Below are positions 32,470 to 43,702 of a DNA stretch of 64,000 bases, in pieces. The notes under the pieces are model-generated. The model saw only the letters and a list, made by a program, of their open reading frames with translations. It had not been told where the DNA came from and made no database searches. Position 1 is the stretch's first letter, and each line of letters opens with the position of its first letter. The stretch is from Tetrapyrgos nigripes. Taxonomy: Eukaryota; Basidiomycota; Agaricomycetes; Agaricales; Campanellaceae. The stretch covers positions 248,001 to 312,000 of the forward strand of contig JAACJM010000009.1 in the NCBI GenBank assembly GCA_013368315.1. Reading direction: 5' to 3'. Position numbers and translations under genes: made by a program.

Positions 32470-32690
32470 GGGGTTGTGACTGTGACCTCGAACATTTTTT
32501 TCGCGAATTGGGGTCAGTGACCTCGGATCACGGCAGAAATTTTCGCGAAAATTGCCTTTTTTTGACCATTTACTAAGTTGCCACGAGTTTCAGTGTCTTT
32601 TCGCGTCCGAGCTGTTGTGACCTCGGACAGCTGAAAAATTTTCGCGAATTTTGGGGGGCCGTGACTACGGATTCACGAATTGATTGAATG
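32470..32690. repeat. Degenerate repeats with TTCGCGAA palindromes
   Basis: Three copies of the palindrome TTCGCGAA occur at 32500, 32542 and 32641, and a partial one (TTTTCGCGTCC) near 32600. They alternate with GTGACCTCGG-like words (near 32480, 32517, 32620). The stretch 31732-32832 has no gene otherwise. Confidence 0.5.
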
Positions 32691-32832
32691 GTACAGTATT
32701 CAATGCTGGCAAAACGATAGCTAAGTACAAATCTAGAAAGCGATAAACTACATAAAGTCAAAGAGGTCCCAAGTCAGAGTCGCGATGTGTTTCGAGATCG
32801 AAGGTAACCTTGGTTAAACAGGCAAAATCATT

Positions 32833-34091
32833 CTACGCAATCCCTAGATCAGGTGTAAACATCTTTGCTCCCTCCCTATCCACTCGTCTGTTTATCGAAC
32901 CCACAAGAATCTTGACCAATGCTTCTGCATCCAGCTTTCTGCATTGGCCTGACGAATATACAGTTGTGTCAACTATGTCCTGGAAACGTTTTCAAGTTAG
33001 ATAAATGAAAACCCGCAGATACCAGCTACGTACCACATTATATCCATTCTTTCCACATAAAGAGTCGTCCAGAGATTGCAACCACAATGTAGCCTGTTCG
33101 CAATCACCGATTTGGACAAACTGGACTCCCACTTGCTCTCTTGGAAGTTGCCACCTGCCAATGCGACTCGCTATTCCCGTGAGGACTTTTTCAGTAGACT
33201 CATCAGCTACACAGCGAAAAGCAAGTAGACTTGATTAGTATTTTGAGGATAGAATAAGCTGCCGCTCGACATACTGGGTATTCCATCGGTTATGACGATA
33301 TAGTTCACCGGCTTGACCTTCGCCAATTCCAGTTTCCCTGACTCGTCGACTATTCTGTTGAGTTGCGCCATACGAAGTTGTTCTTCATATGGACCGATCA
33401 CTCTTCTCAGAGTTTCGCCGAGAGGTGTTGCACCACTGGGTTGGACTTGGTCAAAAAGTTTGATGACCTCTGAAGCGCTCTGCGTAGTGAGGCGAGATTT
33501 GTTTAGCTTTATCGACAAGGATCACACAATCGTACCATCATCACCTTCAAGTTTTTGCCAACTTGTCGAGAATTTATAAAATGAATGTCTATCCCGTCTT
33601 CGTCGATATGGCTAGCAACCACTGCGATTGGGATTAGCGCCTTGCGTGCCTAAAAAGTGGCAGAGGATCGTCAGAGCGATGAAAAACTTGCGTGAAGTCC
33701 TTAGATGATGAGATACTGGAATACGACTCACCTCTTCCCATTTCGTGCCTTTCGTAGAAGAGTTAGAATTCACGGACCCGCTCATGGATCCGGAGTCGTC
33801 GACGATAAAGACTACGTCAAACTTCTCCAAAATGGGTCGCAAGACCGTTTCCATCACTCGATATATGTCAGGCACGTCTTTTCTACGAAAAGAAAGCATT
33901 TTTCCGATTGTGGAAGCACTTCGGGCTAGGAAAGACGTGGAACTACTGGGACACGCGACGGCAGTGGCATTTGTATGTGGCGCAGTGGGTAGTGAATATG
34001 GTGCATTGGATAGTGAATATGCTGGAGGTTCTTCTGGATAAGCTTTGCAGGTATCCGATGTGGAGTCGAGCTCTGATTTCTTGTCGGTCAT
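32833..34091 (-). CDS. vWA-domain protein with N-terminal PPxY motif (paralog 3)
   Basis: On the minus strand, exons 34091-33732, 33649-33545, 33479-33275, 33206-33034 and 32979-32833 join in phase to 329 residues. It starts MTDKKSE, close to the MSDKKSE of paralog 1, and I chose ATG 34091 over the longer upstream frame for that reason. PPAY (residues 22-25) is a PPxY motif. The vWA MIDAS is complete: FDVVFIVDDSGSMSG, Thr in GATPLGETL, Asp in YIVITDGIP. The end reads VGVQFVQIGDCEQATLWL and DIVDTTVY...INRRVDREGAKMF. Exon 2 is 105 bases as in paralog 1, and all intron phases agree, so the two derive from one duplicated gene placed in opposite orientation. No lesion was seen. Confidence 0.85.
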
Positions 34092-34782
34092 AACGGCGAA
34101 CGGGGGTAGGGATTTAGGTGAGGGATAACTCTGGCGCTTTCTGCAGGCGAACTTATAAACACTACGTGGCAGCGCAACTTGCAATCCAGCGTCAAAACCT
34201 GTTGAAAAAAATCAAGGTGGTTTTCGAGCGATCCACCTGCGCGATAGCTTTGAGATCCGATGAGTATTCCGAGAAAGGAGTGACTGCATTAGAGTCCACT
34301 TGATATCCATTTGAAACGAAAATACGGCAGCAGGATTACATTGTGAGCGTGATTTGCTGTACATGGACCGCATCAGAGAATCTCCTTGTGTTTAATAAGT
34401 CTTCGCTGAGCCTAGGCCTGAAAGCGACGGCGTCTCATGCCTATACAGCAGTTTTCTGCTTAAGGGAAGCAGCTGTCACTAGTCTGACAACCAGGCGGCT
34501 GGAAAATGATAGAAATCCGTTTTTGATTCGAGAGGGCACAAGTTACAGTGGAAATCGAGAGAAAATTATATGAGCAAGCTGTACTGAGGTAACGAAAGCG
34601 GCAACATTGAATGTCCAGCTGGACCGTGCACGTGGGGAACCTCCTCTTGAGAAAAAAGCCTTGTTGACATCGATTCTGTTATCAGGATAGCTAGGTAACT
34701 ACCCGTTCCATAGCTTCAAGCAACTTGTGCACCGAGTCGGACCAAAGGCCGAACACCTTTGATGATGGTGGTGTGGTATCTG

Positions 34783-35289
34783 CAAGGGGTGTGCAGATGG
34801 TTATGACCGGCCGGACGTTCCTTTTGGGTCGTAAAGGGTCAGCCAGACACCTCTCCTTCCTAAAATGGAAGGTGATAAGATAAAATTTTGCTTACAAATC
34901 ATCAAATACAATCAAATTTTCCTTCAGGCTGCCTCATACGTATACAGCCCAATAACTTGCAGACACTGTACAATAGATACTAGGTAGCATCCATTTCAGA
35001 GAGGTGGCAAAATATTTTCTTGAAAGATTCGTGATGTGAGACTACTGATGACATCACTAACCGTGAGAACTATATACCATTTCAGTGTCACTCTGCCTGT
35101 TGATTTCAAACAAGTCTTTTACCCTCAAAGGCTGAGACAGTGTATTTTTGATACCTTCAAGCTAGAATCCCTCCAGAACATGGGTCTAGACATCCTCTAG
35201 GACATGAGGTACTTTTCGGTCATAAGCTCAGCCCAGACCCCCCCTCCCCCCAAGGTCTGGTCTCGGGTAGACCATCTGCACACCCCTTG
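34783..35289. mobile_element. hAT-like MITE
   Basis: The 507-bp insert is bounded by 19-base inverted repeats, CAAGGGGTGTGCAGATGGT at 34783 and its reverse complement ending at 35289. Flanking 8-mers are GGTATCTG (34775-34782) and GGTATCGG (35290-35297), a 7/8 match of the size made by hAT transposases. No coding capacity is visible. Confidence 0.78.
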
Positions 35290-35915
35290 GGTATCGGCGA
35301 GTCTTGATCGAGTCACGAATTTTTAGCTTCCCAGTTTTTGTGTTTGCTTCTGCCCAGTCCTTTACGTCGCTGCCGTCCAACATGATTCTACTCCCCAATC
35401 GGGCCTTTGAAGACCTCTAGACTATCGGAAGCAAGCTTTCCCTGGAGGCGGGTTCATAGGAACTTCTTGCCACCCCTTTGGCTGCCGCACGGGAAGCCTG
35501 TACAGCTGAATTAAACTGAATAGAATGAGTGAGGCTTCCCGTGGACCTACCTCGGGTGTCTTCGCTCACAGGCGACCCACAGCTTGCGAGACCTACAGCT
35601 CTGTCTAGATAGTTGTAGAAGGTCTCATCGCGGAACCATAGACGCTTCAAGTTGCGTCAGAGATCGTTCAAGGTGCTGGAGTCATCGTCAACGGTGTTCA
35701 GATGGTAACTGAGTCGTTCTATCAAGTGAGGTTTGAAACTTCATCGGTGAGTCCCACCGATGGCAGAGATTCTGATCTATCGCACAAAACCTTCCTGACG
35801 GCCAATATATAGCGATAGAATATTAATTTGAAATTGCTCCAGGCTACTCAGCAAATACACTGGTAGTACTATAAGTCCCAGCGCTCAATCTACTGGTGAA
35901 GTACAGCAAGTCCAT

Positions 35916-37238
35916 CTAGTTCCAGGCGGTTCCGAGGTCTTCCCTGTAAATATGTGCACCTTCGTTATCCACCCTCCTATTGATAGAACCAAATAGAATT
36001 TTGATCAAGGACTGCAGTCAATTTTCCAGACTGATCAGTCCAATACCGAGTGGTGTCAACAATGTCCTGTTGAACAATTAGCACCCGGCCAACGACAACA
36101 GCCTACCACAAATTACGCACCCTGGAGACCTCGTAGTACCGATCTCGCTTCAGGTCGTCACCAAGCTTCCGCAACAATTTCGTCGCCTCACTGTCATTGC
36201 CAATCTGCACGAATTGTATCCCCAGTTGTGATTTTGGCTGTGAAGTGCGCATGAAGTAGCCAAGGCCTATACCCTTCTCGAGACGCTTCGCTATGTCCAG
36301 AATAACCTCTTCAGTGCAGTCATCCGCTGCAAAGAAGTGGATAGTTAGTGATTATCCCACTGATACATCACTGGATGGAATGGAACGTACTGGGCTTTCC
36401 ATCAGTGATGACAATACAGATTACTGGTTTTGCTCTCAACACAGCTTGGTAACCATGTTTCTTTTCGATCTCGTCAAGTTGGCAGACATAAGGAAGGAGG
36501 ACAGCTCGCAAAGTCTCACCAATGGGCGTTCAGCCAACCGGCTCGACTTTATCGAAGAGTGCTCGAATCTCGTCCGGGTCCTATCATATATCAAAATTGA
36601 ATTACTATAGAGAGACTACCCAGCAATAAACACAGATAGGTCCTACCTTCACCTGCTTCCTGGTTTCCTCATGATTGAGGAAACATATATCGATCTCATT
36701 GTTGACCAGCTTGCTGCCTATGTCCACTAGCTGCATAAGCGCATCGCGTGCCTGAGGGATTAGGGAGTTGTGATCAGTATACCACAAGCCTAGACCGTTT
36801 GAGACACACCTCTTCCCATCTACTTCGCATGCTTCCAGGATCCGTATTTTGCATACTTCCAGAGTCGTCTACGATGAAAGTCAGGTCGTAGTGATTCAGG
36901 ATGGGCTTCAGGACCGCTTCCAGGGCCTTGTCCCTGGCCCGAATGACCTCGGGCGACAGTTCTTGCGGAGCTTCTGGCACATGTACGGGTGGCGTCTTCG
37001 GAGTAAAAATCGTCGAGAGCTTTGCAAGGTTTGAAGCCACTCCTCGGAGGAAAGACTGGCGTTTTCGACGGGAGGGATTGGGATTTGGGGGAGCTTCTAG
37101 TACGGTGTCTGTGTGCAGCTTTAGCTTTTCATCTGCTGACTTGATGTCTGTCGTCGTCGTTGATCCGCCCGCTGTCTTTCCATAGGGCGGAGGGGGAAGC
37201 CCTGGATCATGGAAATCGGATTGCTTGTTGATCATCAT
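35916..37238 (-). pseudogene. vWA-domain gene with PPxY motif (paralog 4), broken
   Basis: Starting at ATG 37238 it reads a Pro-rich N-terminus with PPPY (residues 16-19), a basic segment, then the vWA start YDLTFIVDDSGSMQNTD with the MIDAS DxSxS. Further exons on the minus strand are ARDALMQLVDIGSKLVNNEI (about 36750-36650), DPDEIRALFDKVEPVG (about 36580-36533), CIVITDGKP (about 36430-36400) and GIQFVQIGNDSEATKLL (about 36230-36180). TGA at 36530-36532 falls inside the MIDAS Thr loop, where the paralogs read GGTP, GATP or GVTN. In the last exon a 1-base deletion shifts the frame before LIKILFGSINRRVDNEGAH, which is otherwise well kept. The gene is thus a young pseudogene, or the sequence has errors. 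A TATATAAA lies about 87 bases upstream. Confidence 0.82.
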
Positions 37239-37996
37239 GGTCGTTCTAGCGAAGGACTGATTGATGTTAATCGAGAACGAGAGAGGCAAAGACGAAGGTG
37301 AATCCTGGGGCCCTACAGTTGGCCTTTATATATTTTTGTGGTTTTCTTTTTGTGTAGATGACAGGACAAAGGGGGGAATTTAAAGCTAATTGTGAAAATG
37401 AAAGGAATACAGAGTAGTATTCCTGTTTTGGTTCGCAAGGCTATCAAGTCCCAAAAAGACAATAAGGAATCATATGGCTGTTCCATTGTGACAGCTTGGG
37501 GATCCATTATTATTAGCCTTTTTGAGTCCATACAGCTGAAGCGGCAGCAGTGCACTTGATGTATCATTCGACCTATTTGATCATAGCGAACAAGGTGATT
37601 TTTTGTGTTAGAAGACGTTTACTACGAGGGCGAAGGAACAATACGCCTACAATCAATTACAGGAAAACGTCCTTCACTGGTCAGTGATTGTCGCCGTGAA
37701 AGTTGAATATGTTGATGTGCTTTGGAAAATGGAACCCAGTAGTTCGAAAACCAAAGTGCGTTGCTTGGAGTCAAGGTATCCTATTCAGCCGAGTCTGGGT
37801 TGGCATTGTTGTGTGCCTGGAGAGAACGTCGACCTTCTTTCATGGTAGAACAATAAATATCTATTCATATCGCAGAATAGTCTACACACCTAAGAAGATA
37901 GATAAATTATAAGACCCAAAGCCCAAACTCACGATACGAAATCCAATAACAGTGGTCGTCTAATGCATGCCCTCACCTAGGCAATCCAGAAGCATC

Positions 37997-38819
37997 CTAC
38001 GCCAGAACGTCATCCTGCCCCAACCCAGCCAGTCTGCTACGCAATTTCTGGTTCTCTGACAATGTTTCAGACAAATTCCTCTTTGTGTCTTCAAGCTCTT
38101 TCATGAGGTCCGTTGTATCTTCTTCGGTAAGTTCATTCGTGCCCACAGCGATACCTGCGCCCGCATAGAAGCGACTTTCAGTGAGACAAAACCCAAAACG
38201 CATGAAATGACATGGACACTTACCTCCGACCAATTTCACCAGTCTCCATAATCTGAACACGATCAAAAGTCCAGCCAATTCCTTCTCTCCTCCTCTTAGC
38301 ACAATTTCCAGCACGAAGGTCCCGACGATAATGACCAAATCAAACAAGTGAAGGGTTGCGTGAGGTACTCCTCCGGGGAAAGGATTGTAGTAGTTGAACC
38401 CAAAGGCGATGAGATGAAGCGGTATTTCGATTAAAAAGAGTGTTGTTATTACGAGAGAGATATGGGAGAGAACTTCCAGCCACGTTTCCGGGTCAGAGGA
38501 GTAGGAAGAGACAGACGAAGGGAATTGGGAGGTGAATGAACCAGGTAACGGCGCGCAACCACAGTTAGGGTGCAGTAGCGAGTAGGACAAGTCAGCGAGG
38601 ACACAGATGGCATCTATAGCGATCTTTTGAGTTTACAAAGTAAAAGTAGTCAGACCAATTGAAGAACCCTGCAACGAGAAATGGACTTGCAAGAGTGATG
38701 ACGAATTTGTGAAAAGCCGGAGATTCTAGGAATCTACCCAGAGTTTCTCGTGCTGAAAAGCTTTCTTCTGCATCCTGACCGGAAGTTCTTAGTAAAGGTT
38801 GTTGCTCATCTGCGGACAT
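37997..38819 (-). CDS. Hv1: Voltage-gated proton channel (Hv1-type)
   Basis: Exons 38819-38691, 38623-38224 and 38154-37997 (minus) give 228 residues. The protein is a stand-alone voltage sensor of four helices. S1 has the Asp of the proton selectivity filter in IAIDAICVLADL, which aligns with the VLDALLVLAEL of animal Hv1. S2 has LFLIEIPLHL with the conserved Glu. S3 has LFDLVIIVGTFVLEI. S4 has LLIVFRLWRLVKLVGG, where the first two gating charges are Arg and the third is Lys. After S4 a C-terminal coiled coil (TTDLMKELEDTKRNLSETL) suggests dimer formation, as in other Hv1 proteins. Such channels extrude protons from depolarised or acid-loaded cells. The first intron (38690-38624) appears to be GC-AG (donor GCAAGT). 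The frame is intact. Confidence 0.9.
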
Positions 38820-38973
38820 GAACGACCAGGACGACTTGTGTGATGGGTTTCACGTGCTATACGCGACGAACAGTTTTGAACTTTCGTTTTGATTGGAAAG
38901 GATAGCGATGTATTGTCCATCCTTTGAGTTCGACTACACTACTACTAAGTGACTGCATCCCGTAAAACATTTC

Positions 38974-41900
38974 TCAATTCCAAACTACCTCGAAACCCTT
39001 GTCAAACGGTACCCCAATCTCTACATCCACCACTCCCTTCTCCGCATCATAGCTCGTAGTGACATTCCCTTGCAAACCATTCACACTCGCATTCTTCGCA
39101 CCCACATCCGCCGAAGCACCCAACAACCTCACTCTACTGATCGACACGCCCAAATCGAACCCAAACGTCCCATTAACCGTCAAGACATTGTCCCCGAAGC
39201 TGAACTCTACTTCTGTAGTCCCATTAACACTTGCATCAATCGACTCTCCGTCATCGACATACAACGATCCTTTTGCTGTACCATCCGTTCCAGGTGCGAT
39301 CAGAATCTCAAAGTCCCTCTGCCTCAGTTCCGTGGTGGTCATTGCCCTTGGACTCTTGTAGCCAAGATGCTGCCACCAATAATATACACTGGAATTTCGG
39401 TCATAGCCACGTTGTTTAATGTGACATTAGCACCTTGGCCTTCGATCTTTTCAAAGGTAAGGAAGTCGTAGAAGGTGTCGTTGGGGAGATAAATTGTGAC
39501 CGAGGTTGAATTCTCTTCCGTGACGGGAGAAACGAGGATAGAAGGACCGTAAAGGAATTGGAGGTCGATAAGATAGGTAGAGGGGTCTTTGGGGTACTTG
39601 AAGAAGAGAGGTTGGAGAAGAGGTGTTCCGTCAAGATGAGAAGTATGGAAGGCCGTGTAGAGATAATCCATAAGGCGGTAACTGAGCAACAATTGGAGTC
39701 AGTGAGGAAAAGGATAGGAACTATGTATCTACATACCGAATATCGAGAACGTTCCTTGCAGCTTCTGCAACCAGAGGCCACCTGTAATACTCTTGACTAA
39801 TGGAGGTATCAGAGTTGTGCTGTCCAAAGAAATCAGTAAACTTAACCATCGCAAAAACAAACCTCCAGGACACTCACATTCCTCATGAACGGATAGAATC
39901 CTCCCAACATAGCCCATCTCGCACACAAAGTCTCCGTCGTATTCTCCGCATACCCGCAAATATCACTTCCGACCATAGGAACCTGATAAATACTCGCAAA
40001 GCCCAACATCCCAGCAATACTCTGCCTGTACATTCCCCAACTACTAAAGTTATCTCCAAGCCATTTGCCTACGTATCTTCCAGCACCAGCAAATGTTGAC
40101 CGGGTGATGACGAGGGTACGAAGTCCTGGACGACGGGCAAGCATTGCCAGATGGGTAGAAACGGACATCATGCTACCGTAGATATTGTGCGTATCGTATT
40201 CGACGAGACCGTTGGCGTGGGTTGAGTTGACCCAGGCGGTTTTGGCTGATAGGACTCGGCCATCGGCTGCGTTGTTGATCTCGTAGGGCGGGTCCATAAT
40301 GTTATCGGTAGCTTCAACCCTCTTTGTGAGTGTTTTGCTGCTGTTGACGAAGATGGGTGTATTAGGATCAGGGATTGGTGCAGTTCTTGGAGGTGGAAGA
40401 GCTTGTTGTATAGCTTGGTTAAAGATGTCTGTGCAAGGTTGGAAACAGAACTACGCAGCCAAGTTTAAGATACTTGTTGGGGCATGACTTTGAAAGACAA
40501 ACTCACACTGGAAGGTTCATTCATATCAATCCAAGCACCGTCGATATCGATTCCACTTTCTGGATTATAGAACGTCTCGAACTCATTGTTCCAATAGGTT
40601 TGAATGTCAGGGTGGAACCAATCTGTTCGGCCATTCTGTCAGATCCTCGTTGGTAGTAGAAACAGAAAATAAAGTGCTCACCAGGATAGACAGTGACACC
40701 CGGCCAAACCAGTCCCAAACTGAAACTTCCATTAGGTAGCTTAAGCCAAACATCCATCTCCGTTCCACGGTGATACGGAGCATAATCTTCATCTGGAGTG
40801 TAGGCAACCGCCGGGTCGGTCATAAGGACTGGATTGTGGACAGTCAGTCGAGATGAGGGTGTTAAAGAAAGGAATGAAAACACACTGTATTTCTGATCGT
40901 GCTGATGCAGATAATCCACGATATCACGAACTCGGGCCAAGGGGAAGTAGTTTGGATCCACAGTGAAGATTCGTCGTCCTTGCATGTAGTCTGTAGAGCG
41001 CACATAATGAGCATTGACTCAGTGGATACAGTGGAAAGCGTACCAATATCGGTCCACATAGTCTCAAGAGGTATCTGTGCTGCAGAATAGTTGGTGACGA
41101 CATCTGCGACGTCGACGAAGCCTACAGATAATGCCCTCAGCAATAGCAGAAAGATATAACCGGCTTGACTCACTGTTATACCCGAACCGACACTGATGCA
41201 ACCCAAAACTCCAATAAGGTACTTCAGCGGGAACACCGACAACCTCTGCGTATTGTTTGGCTAATTCCAACGGGTCGTTTTCACTTCCTGCCAAGAAGTA
41301 GAAATCCAGTATGCCTCCAATAACGTTATACTCTAGAGTGACCTGGTCATCACTTTCCGTGTCATTGATCTTGATATCCATTCCATTGGAGTTCAAGAGG
41401 AAGACGCCATGCGTTCCGGTTGTCCTATGCTCGAAATACACCGGATGGTTCCCGTACAAGTTGCTACCAATAGGCACCTCGTACGAGTCCCTCGACCATA
41501 ACGTCAATATGGTATTTGTCGTCGGTAAGCGAAAGGGATTGGTGTGTTCGCCTAGACCATAGATATTCGCGCCTTTGGGTAAAGACGTTTTGACGCGGAG
41601 ATACTGCGACTCAAAGATGAGGGCGTGGTTGGCGGTGCTGAATAACACCTCGGAAGTCGAGGTACGGAAGATGGTGAAGGAGAATGGCGACTCTGTGTAG
41701 TTGAACTGGATTTGAGCAGATGAAGGAGAGACCGAAGATGAGTTATTTGGACGAGGAAACACGGATTCTGGGACCTCGTAACGCGTGTTGGAAGGGTCGC
41801 TGATCTTGAGGTGGATGCGAGCATCGGTTTCGTACGTGACGCTGAGAGACAATTGGGGAATGTCGGTGCCAAAGACATTGCAGCCTTCACCAGCGAGGGT

Positions 41901-42050
41901 CAAGTCTGCATTCAACGTCGGCCCCTCGGTAACGACGTTGGAAACAGTGTAGCCAGGGCATGCATCGAGAACACTAGGGTCTGTCCAGGTCGCGGAGACT
42001 TGAGCACTCAAGAGTGCACCTAGGAAGACGAGCTCCCCAAGCAGATGCAT
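38974..42050 (-). CDS. Secreted GH31 alpha-glucosidase (one apparent frameshift)
   Basis: The start at 42050 gives a signal peptide ([20 protein letters not shown]). Family GH31 blocks follow in order: an N-terminal beta domain with [29 protein letters not shown], the catalytic region [15 protein letters not shown] (about 40560-40515, nucleophile Asp in WIDMNE), [20 protein letters not shown] (acid/base Asp in GDN), [20 protein letters not shown], and C-terminal beta domains. It hydrolyses terminal alpha-linked glucose from maltose- or starch-like sugars outside the cell. It has several short introns. Near 39343-39346 the frame jumps by one base between ATRVQG and [10 protein letters not shown] with no intron possible, so either one base is missing in the assembly or the last 120 residues are lost. 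Many NxS/T sites fit secretion. Confidence 0.88.
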
Positions 42051-42090
42051 ATGGGCGAGCAGAGAGACCCGTCATCGTTCAGGACGGTCT

Positions 42091-42099
42091 TTTATAAAA
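42091..42099 (-). promoter_or_regulatory. TATA box of GH31 gene
   Basis: TTTATAAAA lies about 45 bases upstream of the ATG at 42050 on the minus strand. Confidence 0.5.
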
Positions 42100-42972
42100 T
42101 TCATCAGCCCGGGTGATCATGGGGTATCAAATGACGAAGTACCCGCATGTTTACCGACTTCAAACATGTCTTCTGAGGTCTTCTGTCATCCAGTGTCCAG
42201 CTTGGCGGTCTTCCAGAACGCTTCATGAAAAAAAAAAGGCGGTCGGCATGAACGTTGATCAAAAGGCGGTCATTGCGACGTGTGACTATACCGACTTGAC
42301 TCTCTTGATTCTTGATTCTTGACTTCACGACCACCCCAAAGTACAGGTATGCCAGCTTTTCTCTCCTTTCATATCGACGGCTAGCTCATCGATGATGTCT
42401 CAGGGACGCGTCGGCTCATCTCAGTTGCTTCAAGCACTGGTATAGTAAGTGTTTCTTTCCTATAGGATTCCAAAACACACTTCAACACGAACAGACGATG
42501 TCCTATATCTTCAGCCAGCCTTTAGACGGGCCAGCACACTCTGCAGCAGCAGTAGAGCACGAAAACTCGTCGCCATCTTGTCCCACTGTCCCCTGCAGGC
42601 TAGGGAATGGCCTTGTCAATGGACAACCCACCGTTTCTTATGAGCATGGAGAATTTTGGTGGGGTTTAAGGCTCCTCTACGAAATAGCACAAGTACAATA
42701 ACAATTACAGTGGAAAGTGCGATACGAGTGCGATACGATACAAGTCCGAGTCCGAGTTGACAAAATCGTCGGATTGAATCAACACTGCCAGTTCAACAGC
42801 AGAGGGAAATTCAAATTCGAAAGAGTGAAATGGATGCATTAAATAGTACGAGGATATTTTTGAGTGGGTAAGCGCACGGAGAGAGGAGTTGTGCTTGAGA
42901 CTGCTTGAAAATGGCAGAGGCTGGCAGAGAAAACCAAGAATTCCGATTCGAGCTTTGCTGTTGGCGCCTGCC

Positions 42973-43650
42973 ATGGCGCGTAAACTCGCCGCGTCGTTGA
43001 TAGAAACCAACCCTGACGCACTCCCTCCACTCCAGCAAAGAATCCGTCCGCGGCTCCCCAACAAGGAGACACTTCCAGAAAGCCGATCCAGAAACAGTTT
43101 GGCTCACTCCAAATGGAGCGAACAGCAGCCCTAAAAGACCTCGATTCCGGAATCCTCGAAATGCCTTTGGCCGATTTCTCTAAATCTTATTTCCAATTCG
43201 GAATGACCGACGACGACGTCTCGGAATGCATCGCGAAGTTCACGGAAAGCAAGCAACTGGACTCTGACGGGTTTTGGGCAAACACATTATCACTTTACCC
43301 CTGTGCAAAGCATTGTGGTACCTTAAAAAGTGCTCGTCTTTCCGTGGATCTGAATAAGCTGTGTGCAGCCAGCAATGAATTCATTTTTAGCCTCGTGGGG
43401 GACTTGTGGACGACTTGTGGACGACTACGTGTCTCGCATTCCTCCGAGAGTGAGGTGGCCTCTAATAGTAACTGCGCGAAAACCACTCACACCTTCTCGA
43501 ATACCCTCAACTTTTGTCCTCGGATTCCTTCTCAAATTGTGGTATGTTCAAGGTTTTCTCTTCTCGAGCATAGCGTTGATGATCAGAAGTATGCTCAGCA
43601 TCGTAGACTCCTGGAAACTAGCCTGCAAGGAACGATAGGCTACCGTTGAC
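42973..43650 (+). other. Possible coding region of unknown function upstream of F-box gene
   Basis: ATG 42973 opens a 53-codon frame (MARKLAASLIETNPDALPPL...). It overlaps a second frame from 43113 that runs to 43649 and includes PLADFSKSYFQFGMTDDDVS. Neither resembles a family I recognise, and no splice that joins them to the F-box frame could be fixed. They may be 5' exons of the next gene or noise. The stretch 42100-42972 has nothing else to report. Confidence 0.2.
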
Positions 43651-43702
43651 CCTCCAAATTGAATCTTTCCCTCGAAGTAACTGGACGGTTTTGGCTTCTT
43701 CA

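Noticed and set aside
32043..32479. Two overlapping plus-strand frames after the DIRS-like element
   Set aside because: No recognisable family and no consistent splice sites; likely chance frames in relic DNA.
34092..34184. 31-residue N-terminal extension of vWA paralog 3
   Set aside because: The downstream MTDKKSE start aligns with paralog 1, while the extension has no counterpart.
35403..35650. Minus-strand frame reading MKRLWFRDETFYNYLDRAVG with a canonical-looking intron 35498-35550
   Set aside because: Splicing the 53-base intron moves the sequence out of the more convincing downstream frame, no family was recognised, and no further exon could be joined.
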